Below are positions 42,769 to 54,036 of a stretch of DNA of 64,000 nt, one piece after another. The DNA comes from Clytia hemisphaerica (Eukaryota; Cnidaria; Hydrozoa; Leptothecata; Clytiidae), in the NCBI GenBank assembly GCA_902728285.1, contig CACVBU010000982.1:689912-753911 (forward strand), read 5' to 3'. The notes under the pieces are model-generated. The model worked only from the letters and a program-made list of their open reading frames with translations. It searched no databases and was not told the origin of the DNA. Both the position numbers and the translations under genes were made by a program. Every line of letters begins with the position of its first letter. The first letter of the stretch is position 1.

Positions 42769-43380
42769 AGGGGATCTAACGTCAAATCCTTCATTACACT
42801 TTTTTGGAAAGTTTTAAAAAATTTATAACGAGAGCTTTCGAAAGAGCTATGTTACATCAAAAGATCTTCAGTCAATGTGTTATAATATCCCTTTAAAGAT
42901 TTGTACGTGTGACGTCATCGTTGGCTTAGAAGCTAGCACACATCTGTGTTGATTAACAGGATTATCCCTCTATTTTTAAGGCTTCGATCGTAGAAATTTC
43001 TATAAGGCTTTATTATGATTTATTCCTTGCATCTAAAATTCGGCAGGATAGATGGGATACTTTGGAATACCTATCAAAAAGTTTGTTCTTTAAAGTGCGA
43101 TTACAAAGATATATTTTTTATCCAACAAAAGCTTTTTTTGAAGCCATTACAAGACGCTGTTTCTAAAAATGTGCCTGTTCAACGACTGATTTATGAAACT
43201 AAAGTGCAATCATGTCGTCACAAAATCCTCTTTTTCTCAAAGAAAGGGAAAATTCAAGTATCAATAACTTAATGAATTTAAAAGATTTTAAGTTCGTTCT
43301 TTTTTCAATATTTTTGTTTCTATCAGAGCTTTCCTATGTAAAAAAATGAGGTACATGAATTTTCTGACATTAGATCCCCT
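42769..43380. mobile_element. 612-bp element with TTAA target duplication
   Basis: TTAA at 42765-42768 and 43381-43384 flanks inverted ends AGGGGATCTAACGTCA and, inverted, AGGGGATCTAATGTCA. The interior has an 85-codon frame (43015-43272) with no family resemblance. Non-autonomous, and a third TTAA-targeting element in this window with its own distinct ends. Confidence 0.75.
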
Positions 43381-43384
43381 TTAA

Positions 43385-43690
43385 TGACCGTTTATTTTTA
43401 ACCGTCTTTTAAATGACCATGATACGACGATTATCAGACGATCTGTTTTTTGCTAAAACTAATAAATCTTTGCTGATGACAAGCATTCTTTTCGCTTTTG
43501 AATGTTAAAATTGGCATGCTCAAGTAAAAAAAGAAAGTCGAAAAACCAACGTCTATGCGACGTCAAATATTTTTATCAAACATATGTTCGTGTTTCTGAC
43601 CTGGATTAGATAGTTTATTTCTATTTCTAATTCTACCACCCCGGCCCCCCCCCCAATCAAAAGTTAGCTAAAATGTCAATGCACGATGAA
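43385..43690. other. No gene supported
   Basis: A short spacer with a C run (CCCCGGCCCCCCCCCC near 43640). Nothing else recognised. Confidence 0.5.
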
Positions 43691-45207
43691 AAAGCTTAAG
43701 CGGAATTTATGACATTCGATCGGCTTTTTATGCTGGTCGAAATTAAAGACAATCGTGGTTACACTTCCTTTAGACAAACAATAGGTATTCCGATGGGCTC
43801 GGACCCAGCTCCCTTTATGGCTAATTTGTTCTTATATCATTTTGAAAGTCAATGGGTGAAAAGCCTCAAGAAAGAAAATTTACAAAAAGCAAGGCGATTT
43901 TCAAACACTTTTCGATTCATCAACGATCTTTTAACCATCAATGATGACAATTTATTTATGGAAAACTATAAAGAAATCTACCCTCCTGAACTTCAGCTCA
44001 ATCTTGAAAGTTCAGGCGATACTATTACTTTTTTGGATCTCTCATTAACCAATGATAGGTTACATAGATGCAAAACTCTATGACAAAAGAGATGACTTTC
44101 CTTTTTCGATTGTTCGTCTTTTATTTGCGTCGAGCAATATACCATCTCGGATGTTTTATAACCGGCAGGTACAAAATGCATAAAACATAATGCATAATAG
44201 TATTGTGTAATTTACAGAACGATTTTATATTTTCTAAGACTCTCCTTTGCAGAGGCTAAAACCGCAAAAACCTCTTTAGAAGAGTTTCTTGTAAACATTC
44301 CAATCAGCGGGATTTCCCCAGACATAATATTTACTTTTCGAATCCGAACTAAAGAGAAAATATTCGAATCATAACAACAAAGGGTTTTCCGTTAGCATAA
44401 ATAATAAGAAGATGCAACAGATCAGAAAGGTTTCCCCCTTCTTCTTTCTCAAAAGAAACATAAACATTCGAATGTAAAAAGATTCGAAGTCAATTTTCTT
44501 TGATCTAGCTTGGATGAAGCTCTTTGATTTATATTGGCTTATCTATCAAAAAGCATTCACATGGTTAATGCTTTGTAAGAGGGTAAACCCGTTGAAATTT
44601 ATTAGCAATTGTTCGAAAAAATCTCTGAGAAAACCCAGAAAGATCTATTGCTTTAAAATTTACGTTTTCGAGTTAGAAAAGTAATATACGGAGGAGATAT
44701 TTTCGTGTTTTTTCTACATTATAATACGTTCTGTAAAATACAACTATGAAAATCAAAATGGCGACAAGCATTTTAAGTGGATCATGGATTTTCTTCATCA
44801 TTCAAAAGTCAAATTTACAGCTTCCTACCCTTTATTTTCTGGTAGAAAATGGTATATTTGTTTTGTTGAAAGTATTATCTTTCAAATTCTCCTTATTAAA
44901 GCCTCTAAAATTGACATTTTTCAAATATTATGCATTATGCATTATGCAATATGCATTATGTTTTATGCATTTTGGACCTGCCGGTTTTATAACTGTGTGG
45001 GAGCTGAAATTTTGAGGATTGGTAGGGTCTGTTCCAGTGTGAACAATTTCATTAGTGCAAGTATGTCTCTCATTGATAGAGCAAAGAAGCAAGGAGCAAA
45101 GATTACACGGTTGGAAAAAGTTTTGAGGAAAAAGTATGGTCGCCATCAAGTTTTGAGAACCTTTTTCAGTAATGCGAAAAATTTTTCAGATTCATTACTC
45201 CACAACT
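43690..45207 (+). pseudogene. Penelope-like reverse transcriptase fragment
   Basis: A frame at 43709-44083 contains FRQTIGIPMGSDPAPFMANL and RRFSNTFRFINDLLTIND, the RT core pattern of Penelope-like elements, then ITFLDLSLT. The usual catalytic RYIDDLL reads RFINDLL here, so the first aspartate is lost. After a frame change near 44068 it continues with KLYDKRDDFPFSIVR and is interrupted at 44161 by an 823-bp element. Beyond it, from 44993, come GAEILRIGRVCSS and IDRAKKQGAKITRLEKVL, which fit the conserved region after the RT, to a stop at 45207. No GIY-YIG endonuclease was found. Inactive. Confidence 0.8.
44162..44984. mobile_element. 823-bp element with 8-bp duplication inside the PLE
   Basis: The inverted ends are at least 36 bp, starting CCGGCAGGTACAAAATGCAT with one or two mismatches between arms, flanked by the perfect 8-bp repeat TTTTATAA at 44154-44161 and 44985-44992. 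The right arm carries extra ATGCATT repeats. Interior frames have no transposase resemblance. An 8-bp duplication suggests a hAT-type or similar source. Confidence 0.85.
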
Positions 45208-45385
45208 AAACAACAAAAAGATTTTGGACTTGTCACGGTTTCTTTTACTAATTTACAAATTTTCATTTCTTTTTAATCGATAGAGTCGTTTTATATTTCA
45301 ATGTGTTGTATCTTTTTCTCTGTCTAGTATATTTGTAGTTTATGTCTAAGTTTGTTGAGTTTGTCTCTTTCCTAATTCGTTTCCA
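45208..45385. other. Spacer before the CCCH LINE
   Basis: No gene. The 5' boundary of the next LINE could not be fixed; a structured stretch with CCGAGCCGGGCTCTCGG near 45415 may belong to its leader. Confidence 0.4.
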
Positions 45386-46198
45386 ATGTGTACGGCCACT
45401 CGGTTATGGGGTTCCGAGCCGGGCTCTCGGTCAACCTTTCAACTTTTTCTCTTTCTTTCTGCTGTACTTCAACAAAAACTATGCAAATTCTATAAAGAAG
45501 GAAAATGCATATTTGGAAACAGTTGCTGGTATAACCATGAACAAGTGGAGGACTGCAAGTTCTTTAGCAAAAATGGATGGTGCAAATACGAAGACAAATG
45601 CAGATACAATCATCCCCAACAAAGAAGAGAAAATTCCAACAGTATCTTTTCAAACAAATCTTACAGTGACAGCTTAGGACAACACAGACAAATAGAACAA
45701 AAAATGGGGAGTACAACGTACGGTCAAAGACACGCTGACATAGGATACAGACATGAAAGTGACGAAAGAGGACCGAGACAAAGACATGACAACTATAGAC
45801 AAAGACATGACAACTATAGACAAAGACATGACAGTTTTAGACAAAGACAGCAAAGTGACTTACGAACGACCAATACAGAAAACGCAAGAAGGGAGACTAA
45901 TGACATAAGTGACTTGACCAAACTGACTGAAAGACAAACAAAAAATGACAATGAACGAAAAACTAAACTAGAAACACTTATGTCAAAACTGATGGAAAAA
46001 ATAGACCAAATGCCTAATAAAAACTCTATTCCTTTTTTAGGTTCGACATTCCAAACGAACAGACCACCACAACAACCAGAATCAAACGAGCAAACGATAC
46101 CATCAAGTGGACCAATGCAACAATGGGACCCCATCATGAACCAGTATCAAACGCCGGTAAACTACATAAACCCACCGATGCCATACAGACCTGTATAA
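45386..46198 (+). CDS. LINE ORF1 with two CCCH zinc fingers
   Basis: Up to 270 residues. The true start is unclear, since the first about 32 residues look like leader. Two tandem CCCH fingers, CKFYKEGKCIFGNSCWYNH (C-x7-C-x5-C-x3-H, about residues 33-51) and CKFFSKNGWCKYEDKCRYNH (C-x8-C-x5-C-x3-H, about 57-76), are of the kind that bind RNA in cellular proteins. They are followed by a Gln/Arg-rich region with the heptad RQRHDNY repeated three times, a charged helical stretch (LETLMSKLMEKIDQM) and a Pro-rich tail. No RRM-like LINE ORF1 domain is visible. The likely role is binding of the element RNA (inference). It overlaps ORF2 by 76 bp in another frame. Confidence 0.85.
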   Translation: MCTATRLWGSEPGSRSTFQLFLFLSAVLQQKLCKFYKEGKCIFGNSCWYNHEQVEDCKFFSKNGWCKYEDKCRYNHPQQRRENSNSIFSNKSYSDSLGQHRQIEQKMGSTTYGQRHADIGYRHESDERGPRQRHDNYRQRHDNYRQRHDSFRQRQQSDLRTTNTENARRETNDISDLTKLTERQTKNDNERKTKLETLMSKLMEKIDQMPNKNSIPFLGSTFQTNRPPQQPESNEQTIPSSGPMQQWDPIMNQYQTPVNYINPPMPYRPV

Positions 46199-49100
46199 AG
46201 AAACGAAATACGAAACCAAAGAAAAAGAAAAGAAGAAAAAAGACAAAACAACTATACAAAAACTTCAAAATATATTATGTAAACATTCGAAGGATAAAAT
46301 CAAAATTAGAATCCTTAAAACAAATAATCAAAGATCAAAACCCGACCGTGATATCAATAACCGAGACGAACCTTAAAGAAAACGACAACATAGAAAACGA
46401 ACTGAAAAACTACAAAATATTCAGAAACGACCGAAAAGACAGAGACGGAGGGGGAGTACTGATTGCAGTGAAGAAAGAACTCGAAAAAATGACTACCGAA
46501 GTAAGCAGAAAAAATGACTTGGAAGAAACAATATGGATAAAGATCAGTAATCAAAAACTGAGATTAAGAATTGGTGCAGTATATGCTCCTCAGGAAGATA
46601 AGACGAGTATACCTGAGTTGGAGAAGATTTATGATGATGTCAGTGAACAAAGAGATATAGCAAGAAAAAATTGCGAAAACTTCATTATATCAGGCGATCT
46701 CAACGCAAAAATCGATTTGAAGAAAGGAGACAAGTCCAGCAAAAGTACCAAAGCTGGAAGAATACTTCAAAATTTCACCAAGAAGAATCGACTATACATA
46801 ACAAATTGCGACGAAAAAACTAAAGGTTTCTACACAAGAATCCAAGGAAACGAAAAATCAGTTATTGACATTATCATTGACAAGAAGAATAAAGAATACT
46901 TGCTGTCAGCTTCAATTGATGAAGAAAAGCTATATACACCATATCATATCGACAAAGGAAGGACCGTATATGCAGACCACAACGCCTTCATTATTACGAT
47001 GAACTGGGAAATGGAGAAAGTAGTTGAAAAAGATAAACGGAAGTTGATGAAATTCGGAAAGAGTGAGATTGAGAGGTACAAAAAACTGACGAACGGGAAA
47101 AACTTTACCAAAATTGCAACCGAATCTACAGCTGATACCAACAAAAAGTATAAACAATGGGAAAATGAACTAAAGAAATCAGCAAATTTATGCTTCAAGA
47201 AAGTCTCAATAAATAAATATTCGAGACAAGATCCAGAAATAGCAAGAATGATGAAACGGAAAAGAAAACTAAAGAAAGCAGGAGGAGATGACCCTATCAA
47301 CCGAATCCGTGACAGGCTAATCAACGAACAAATTGAAAAACTTTTATGTGAACAGCAAAAAAGGAAAGTAGATAAAACCGTACAAAAGATTATCGAAGCC
47401 GGAGGTGTAAACAGCCCAGAATTCTGGGAAATACTGAAAGTGAAATCAAAGAAACAAGAAACAAGATGTGCTATGAAAGACAAGAATGGGAATTTGAAAG
47501 AAACGGAAGAAGAGATCCAGAAGGTCTACCAAGACCATTACAACGAACTCCTAAAAACACCGTCAGCGGCGAGCAAAGAAGAAGAGGATGCTGAGAAAGA
47601 AGTAGAAGAAAATTTTGATCTTCTAAAACGAGCTGCAGAAAACAATATCGAATCAGAAGAAATAACAATGGAAGAATTAAATACTGCTATAAAGCAGCTG
47701 AAAAAGAAAAAAGCTGCTGATATTGGCGGTATGAAAGCAGAGTATGTAATATATGCTGCAAACGAGGCAAGAAAAAGCCTTTTGAGTACTTTAATGGGAT
47801 AAATTTTCGCGGGGATTAAATTTCGCGGTTGAGCTCATCCGCGAAATTTTAAAATTTCGCGGGGATTAATTTTCGCGAATAAGGGATTTCCTGATTTTTC
47901 GCGGGGATTTAATTTCGCGGATTGGGGTACAAATTAAAAATTTTGAAAAGCCCTTTTTCGAGGGTTGCGTGCCCTCATGTAGAAAAAGAATAAAAAACGA
48001 TAAAAATATAAATTTCTTGGATTGCAAAAAAAATTCAAATTTTTCGCGGAAACTAATTTTCGCGGATGGGCCTTTTTCAAATTTCCAATGGGACTTATTT
48101 TCGCGGATGACACCCAAATCCGCGAAATCCGCGAAAATTAATCCCCGCGAAAATTTATCCCATTAAAGTATACTAAATGAAATCTACAGGAAAAATGAAA
48201 TCCCCAAAAAGTGGGAAAAAATGAAAATTAAATCTCTATACAAAAATAAAGGAAGCAGATCAGAAATGACAAACCAGAGAGGTTTGTTCATAACCAACAT
48301 CGTGAGTAAAATTTTCGAAAGAATAATATTAAATAGAAACAGAGATATGGTGGAAGAGGATATGTCACCTTATCAGTGCGGAGGAAAGAGAGGAAGGGGG
48401 ACAATAGACCACCTTTTTCTTCTCAGGGCCATTATAGATGACTACAGGTCAAAAAACAAAGACCTGTATGTCTTTTATGGTGACCTTGAAAAATGTTTCG
48501 ATCGCCTATGGTTGAAAGATTGTCTCCTTGAACTATGGAGAACGGGAATGACCGCAAAAGAAGTTATGCTAATCTATGAAATGAACAAAAAATGCTTGAT
48601 CACAATAGAAACACCATATGGAAAGACGGAGGAAATCATAGTGGAAGAAGTGGTGCGCCAAGGAACAATTTGGGGCCCTTTCCTATGTTCAATCACGACC
48701 GAAAAGATAAACAGAGTTGGAGAAAGAGTATATACACCATATGAAAATGTGCGCCTGGAACCAATGGTATTCGTGGATGACATCTGCGAGGCAGGAGATT
48801 TACAACAAATCAAAACCATTGTAAAGAACTGTAAGATCATTGAAAGTAAGAAGAAAATGACCTTTAATAACAAGAAAAGTAAATTACAAAGGATAAAGTT
48901 ATCCAAAAAACGAAAACGAAACCCAGCAGAGAAAATTAACAACACAGTCAAGCGAGGAGAGATTGATTATTGCGATCAGTATAAATATCTCGGAGAAGAA
49001 ATAAGTGACAGTGGTCGGTACGAACAGTCCATTGAAAAGAAGGAGAAAAAGGTAAAATCAGTTACCGTTGTCATAAAAAGAAATGCAGAAAAATCTGGAA

Positions 49101-49840
49101 AATTATACAATAAAGTCGCGTTAAAACTTATAAAAACATGTCTAATACCAGTAATAACAGCAAACACGGAGACATGGTCAAACATTTCAAACAGGGAATA
49201 TGAGAGTCTGGAAAAGATCCAAAAGCAGGCTCTATACAACATTTTCAACATAGGTCAATCTGCACCGTACCTAGCTTTTTTAAGTGAGATTGGCATCCTA
49301 CCGGTAGAAAAACAAATTCTGATGAAAAAAATTAACCTATACCATACCCTCAAAACGTCTGACGACAACAGAATAGCAAAGAAAGTATTAGAACAACAAG
49401 AATCAAACGAGAAAGAAGGAAGTTGGTACACAGAACTGAAAAATGCAATGACGAAGTATGATATGGGGGAAGTTCTTGAAATCGGAAAAACTAAGAGGAA
49501 AGTGAGAAAGAATGTTAATGAAGTGTTTAAAGATCATATAGAAATCGACCTGAGTAAAGCAGGCACGAAATCCAGATTCACAAACCACTTCGGAGCGAAG
49601 AAATATTTAGAACTCGGAAAGAATGATACTAAGATATACATGGACATACGGTTAAATATGATAAAATTAAAGATGAACTTCAAAGCAACAGAGCGTGATT
49701 GGAAATGTAGAGGGTGTGAGATAGAAAACGAAACAACTGAACACGTGGTACAATGCAGAAATATGAAAACGAAAATTTCGTGGCCGGACGAAAAAATGAT
49801 AGACATGAATGATATTTTTATTACGGATAATTTGGAATAG
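46123..49840 (+). pseudogene. LINE ORF2 (APE endonuclease and RT), split by insertion
   Basis: The first part (46123-47788) opens with a Lys-rich segment, then APE endonuclease motifs YYVNIRRIKSKLESL, ISITETNLKE, ISGDLNAKID, SVIDIIID and ADHNAFI. The 5' edge of the RT begins with KKKAADIGGMKAEYV. A 380-bp element then interrupts. The second part (48169-49840, open 539 codons from ATG 48221) holds YKNKGSRSEMTNQRGLFI, YQCGGKRGRGTIDHLFLL, motif A FYGDLEKCFDRLW, motif B RQGTIWGPFLCS, motif C VFVDDI, YKYLGEEISDSGRY and a C-terminal CCHC knuckle CRGCEIENETTEHVVQC. Apart from the insertion, both parts are open, so the damage is a single late event. Clade uncertain. Confidence 0.9.
47789..48168. mobile_element. 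380-bp CGCG-rich MITE with TA duplication in LINE RT
   Basis: TA at 47787-47788 and 48169-48170 flanks long inverted ends starting CTTTAATGGGATAAATTTTC, continuing through GCGGGGATTAA. Inside, TTTTCGCGG and CCGCGAAA motifs recur about ten times in both orientations. Excising the stretch with one TA leaves the LINE frame open, which supports the boundaries. No coding capacity. Confidence 0.88.
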
Positions 49841-50093
49841 TAGGTAGCTAGTTCATGCCGTTTTCACCTCTTGGAGCTTTTACCTAACTTTAAAATTTTT
49901 TCTGTGATTTCTAAAAATTTTTTTTTTTAAAGCCAAATTTTCTAGGCTAGATCCAAAAATTTACAAATCTTTTATATTTCTTAAGAACAGCTACCGAAAG
50001 TACTTGCGAAAAAATTGTATTAGACATATAATTTTTTTTGCCCACCAAGGTGGAGTGGTACAATTTTGAAAAAAAAAAAAAAAAAAAAAAAAT
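49841..50093 (+). other. 3' UTR and poly-A tail of the CCCH LINE
   Basis: Non-coding tail after the ORF2 stop with T-rich runs, GCCCACCAAGGTGGAGTGG (a short hairpin with CCACC/GGTGG) and a terminal run of about 23 A. Confidence 0.7.
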
Positions 50094-53000
50094 GGTCAGA
50101 AATTTTAAACTTTTTTGTTTACAATTTGTTTTATTTTAATCCCTCTTCTCTGTTTTTTTATGTACGAAATAGTGTCTGATCAACACTATTTCTTCTTTGG
50201 TAAAGATGACGGGTGGCTCGCGGGCGCCAGAGAGTGCTTACTCTTGGTACCACACCTGACTCTAGGCTTTGTCTTCATCTTTCCATTTTCTTTTTCTTTG
50301 TATAATTGTTTGTTTGAATGTTTTGTTGTATTGTATCATATTTGTTGGTATTGTCGGTCGAGCAATTGGGGTGTGATGATGTTTCAGCTTTTGCTGAGAT
50401 TATGTTGAGGGTAGTGTTTTGATCCATGAGAGATTTTCAAACTTTTCTTAGATTTAATTCCGCATAACAATACATCCCTTCTGAAAGGCTGTTAATGAAG
50501 CCATTGATTACTACAAAACACGAGGGTTAATAAAAAGCTTTATTTGAAGAGAAAATTTAATAAGGAAAGATTCAAATATGATGAGAAATATATTTTCAGC
50601 ACAAAATTTAAAAGTAATGTCCTTGAAAGCTCAAAAATCCATCGACGAGACTGTGTAGAGCTTGAAACGATGAATGTTCTTTCAACTTTGACCCCCTATC
50701 TTCTGATCTGCGCGTGCATATTCAAAAAGACTGCCAATTCGAATTCGGAAAGATTCTTCAGTCTCAACAGCAAGTTTGATGAAATTGTGGTTGGATGTGG
50801 TTTTTTGATTGGTTTTACTCTCACTTTCACTTTGATGATTTGCCACTTTGACCTTGAGATTATATTTCTAATTACTACTTTCATCTGTTGGTGGTTTTGA
50901 GATATATTAATCATAAAAACGATCGTCCAATTTTTCTGTGTTTCTGTGACCTCACCTCAGCCATGTCTGACTATGGGCATTTTTTTAGTGCACTGCCTAT
51001 TGATCTCTAAGTAAGCTGTATGCAAGGGCAGCCTAGACTAATGTTAATTTTTCTTTCAGAAAAAAGACTATAATTTGTTTACCTTTATTCCTGCAGCTTC
51101 CCAACATCCAAGCTCTCCAACATCACAAGCCGAATGAAATTACTTTCGATTTCCCGTAGAAATTATGCGATGAAAAATCCGGGGGTCGAAGAATGAAGAC
51201 TTATTGCGGAACGACCGTTTTGAGGGCGCGAAGCGCCCGAATAGGGAGTGTAGCATCCTTTCTCTAGATCTGCGCGTGGCGTAAAAAAATCTGTATATGT
51301 TCGAAATTTTCTGAAAATGAGCCGGTGGGATGGCGAAATATCGACTTTGCTTCCTGTTGGATGGGGTTAAAATTAGTTTAGCACTATTTGAAGTATTTGT
51401 TTCATAAATTACTTATTTTAATAGGATATCATCTATGTTTTGAGTATTATAATGTAAGATCTTTTATGAAAATTGCAACTTTTGTACAAATAATAGTAAT
51501 AGTACCAAAACTTTATCTCCTTTGCTTTTTTCCCGCTTCTTCCAGATGTCTGGGCCCAGTCTTTTTTTCTGCGTTTCATTTTCAAAACAACAAAGATGGC
51601 CCTGAAAACCAACGAATCTCTTCGGTTTTTCAGGTGCATGCATTAACGTTTGGACTGATTATGGCCCATTGAAAGGTAAATCTTCAATTTTTTTCACCTT
51701 TATAGTTTCAACTACCTTTGGAATGTTACATTAGTACTTTTTCTTTGTGTTGACTTTTTTGTATTAAATTGGATTTCATCTCACAAAACAAAATGTTTTT
51801 TTCTCGGCCATGTGTTTCATGGATATCATATGGCCATATGTTTTCTTTCCACAGGCTTATTTTTATTCATATGGGTCGAGTGTTTATTTCATTTTACTCT
51901 AACTATAATTATTTTCATCTCTTCTGTCTTCAGCTTCAGGGTTCAGGTGAAGGAGCTTGATTGATGTGATGGGTCAGGATGGGTGACTTTTAACTACCGA
52001 TCGGCCGACTGGCTGAATCAGCAGTGTTTCAGAGTTTAGGTGGGTGAACGTGCACAACAAAGAAGCAGCATAAAACCAAAATATACATAGCATTATGACT
52101 GTATGAACAGATTATATGATTGATGGAGAATAATAAAATGGTCCTGCTGAATATAAATTGTGCCAGTTCCATGTTATTCCGTGCAATGTTTACGAGACAA
52201 AAGAGAAGACTGTACTGGAAAGCAGAATCAAAATGATAATTACTAGTTGCTATTTTCGTCATTGAAGATTTCTTCAATATTTATTCGATAATGGAATCGT
52301 TTTGATTTGGCTTGATTGATTGTTGATTCCATTATCGCTTGCTGACTCTCGAGAGATTTTTGTTTAACATAACATTGGAGCTTGATCATCATCAATTAGA
52401 ATAATGCCGATTTATATTTGTATGATAAAGTGATAACAAAAGCATGATTGATGGCTTTAGCCCAAAAGACAATTAAATGATAAAAGTACCTATATGTTAC
52501 TTTTGATGCTAGCTCGAATATATTTTCAAACAAGATATCTTTCACAAAAAAGTGTTTTTTACCGGCGAATCAACTTATATTTTCATAAACTCTTTAACGT
52601 GAGATTGTAGATAACGCTTGTTATTATTACCGCCTAATAAATAGTAATGGCATTACTTTAATATACTTATATGAACAGATATGAATTATAGAAGTTTTTG
52701 AATTTTATTCTGCAAGGCAAGGTTCTTGAAAAAATTAGTTTGGACTGGTTTGGATTGATTTTATAAATGAAACATTGGGAACATCTTTTTGCCGAACACA
52801 CAATATCGCAAAAATAGACTCACAAAAAGACAAAATTTCATCACGCAAAAAATCTCACTACTGTAGTCTTGATAAGTTACTGGAAATTATTGCTAGGCTG
52901 CTGATTCCTTTTCGGAAAATTGATACTACATTTGAAGTGAATGATATCATAAATAGGTAGCACATTTTGAGAGATTGTATACTAGGTTCTAATGGCTGAA

Positions 53001-53905
53001 AAGCTCAAGATCATCTTTAAAACTACGCACTATTTTCTTTTAAATTTTGAAGGGAAATGTATAATATAATTTTTGAATTGTTGATAAGTTTGTCTTTGTA
53101 AAAGTTTTATTGTTTATAATAGAGAGCTAAGTAATTGTTTCAAAAAGTCACAAAAAGATGGGATAAAAGTCTTTCAATTTATTCAGATAAACTACCAGCC
53201 TAAAGCCTAATGTAATATCTTTGTTGTTGGTCATTCAGCCATTGCACAAGAAACATGTGTGTTCTTTTTTGTCACTTGCACTCTTTTTTATAAGAACCAG
53301 TAAATTTTTTTAAAGGTTTGGCTGTCATTTTTTGCACTTTGAGCCTGAAATTGTTTTTGAATTGCTCAAAACCCGGCGTATTTAATTTTTGAGCCTCGTA
53401 TTGTTTCTATAAAATTCTTATAAAAAAGAAAGAGTTGAGTTGGAAAACATTATCAATAAAAGTTGCTTATAAAAATAATTTGTTAGTGTCGAAATTTCTT
53501 CGCTTTGCGAAAACGGAACGGTCGTTCCGCAACCCCTTTTATGTTGATTATTTCCGAACAAGTTATCTTTGCTTATAACGAAATATTAATTTTCAATATA
53601 TATTTGCTAAATATAATGTTTGATTACTTTACACTGTATTTAAAGTTTGAAAAAGTCGATTCTACCATTCTACTTAGCTCTTTTCTCTTTGTCTAACCCC
53701 CGTCTCAAAAGAAGTCCCAGAATCCCGAGACTTTTGCAGTCGGGCGTTCAAAACAAAGGCGTTTTTATTTTTCCGCCCACTTACGAATTTTTCTTTATAA
53801 TAGGCATTTAAAATATCAAAAAAAAAATAGTATAAAACCTTATTTTCTACCGTATAGTATTTCTTCTAAAACAAAAAAACAAAATACACTAGAAAAATAA
53901 AGAAT
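50094..53905. other. Long gene-poor stretch
   Basis: No gene is supported. A 118-codon frame at 50544-50900 ends in hydrophobic segments but resembles nothing known to me. A 16-bp sequence TTGCGGAACGACCGTT at 51209-51224 is repeated inverted at 53517-53532, each copy next to a small hairpin (GGGCGCGAAGCGCCC; TTCGCTTTGCGAA). The rest is AT-rich unique-looking DNA. Confidence 0.5.
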
Positions 53906-53909
53906 TTAC

Positions 53910-54036
53910 GAGTGTTATCAAGCCACCACAAATGAACTTTCCATTCGTCGCGCGTCATCGAATTGTTGTATACGTCACGATCTATTGTCAACCATTGTCC
54001 AATCCCGTAAGCGATTGAAGTGCCGTCAGTAATAAT
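53910..54036 (-). CDS. Possible isolated exon of an unknown gene
   Basis: On the minus strand a 127-nt open piece is bounded by a strong acceptor (TTATTGTTCTCTTCTCAG) and a GTAAAT donor. It reads IITDGTSIAYGIGQWLTIDR, DVYNNSMTRDEWKVHLWWLD and NT. Codon use and the Trp-rich composition look like genuine coding sequence, but I do not recognise the family, and no partner exon was found within the neighbouring kilobases. It may be a remnant or part of a gene with long introns. Confidence 0.35.

Larger units (their letters stand above)
45386..50093 (+). mobile_element. LINE with CCCH zinc-finger ORF1 and poly-A tail
   Basis: Two overlapping ORFs followed by a 3' UTR and a pure A run of about 23 (50071-50093) form a near-complete non-LTR retrotransposon of about 4.7 kb, counting one inserted element at 47789-48168. 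ORF1 has two CCCH fingers; ORF2 has an APE endonuclease, an RT and a terminal CCHC motif. I could not match a target duplication behind the poly-A run with the 5' side, so the 5' end is uncertain. The clade is unassigned. Confidence 0.85.

Noticed and set aside
46930..47483. Antisense hydrophobic ORFs (75 and 179 codons)
   Set aside because: They are reverse-strand shadows of the Lys/Glu-rich LINE ORF2; the complement of such codons gives Phe/Leu/Ser-rich frames.
50544..50900. Small membrane protein gene
   Set aside because: Open for 118 codons with hydrophobic ends, but no start context, no homologue recognised and surrounded by gene-free DNA; kept only as a remark.
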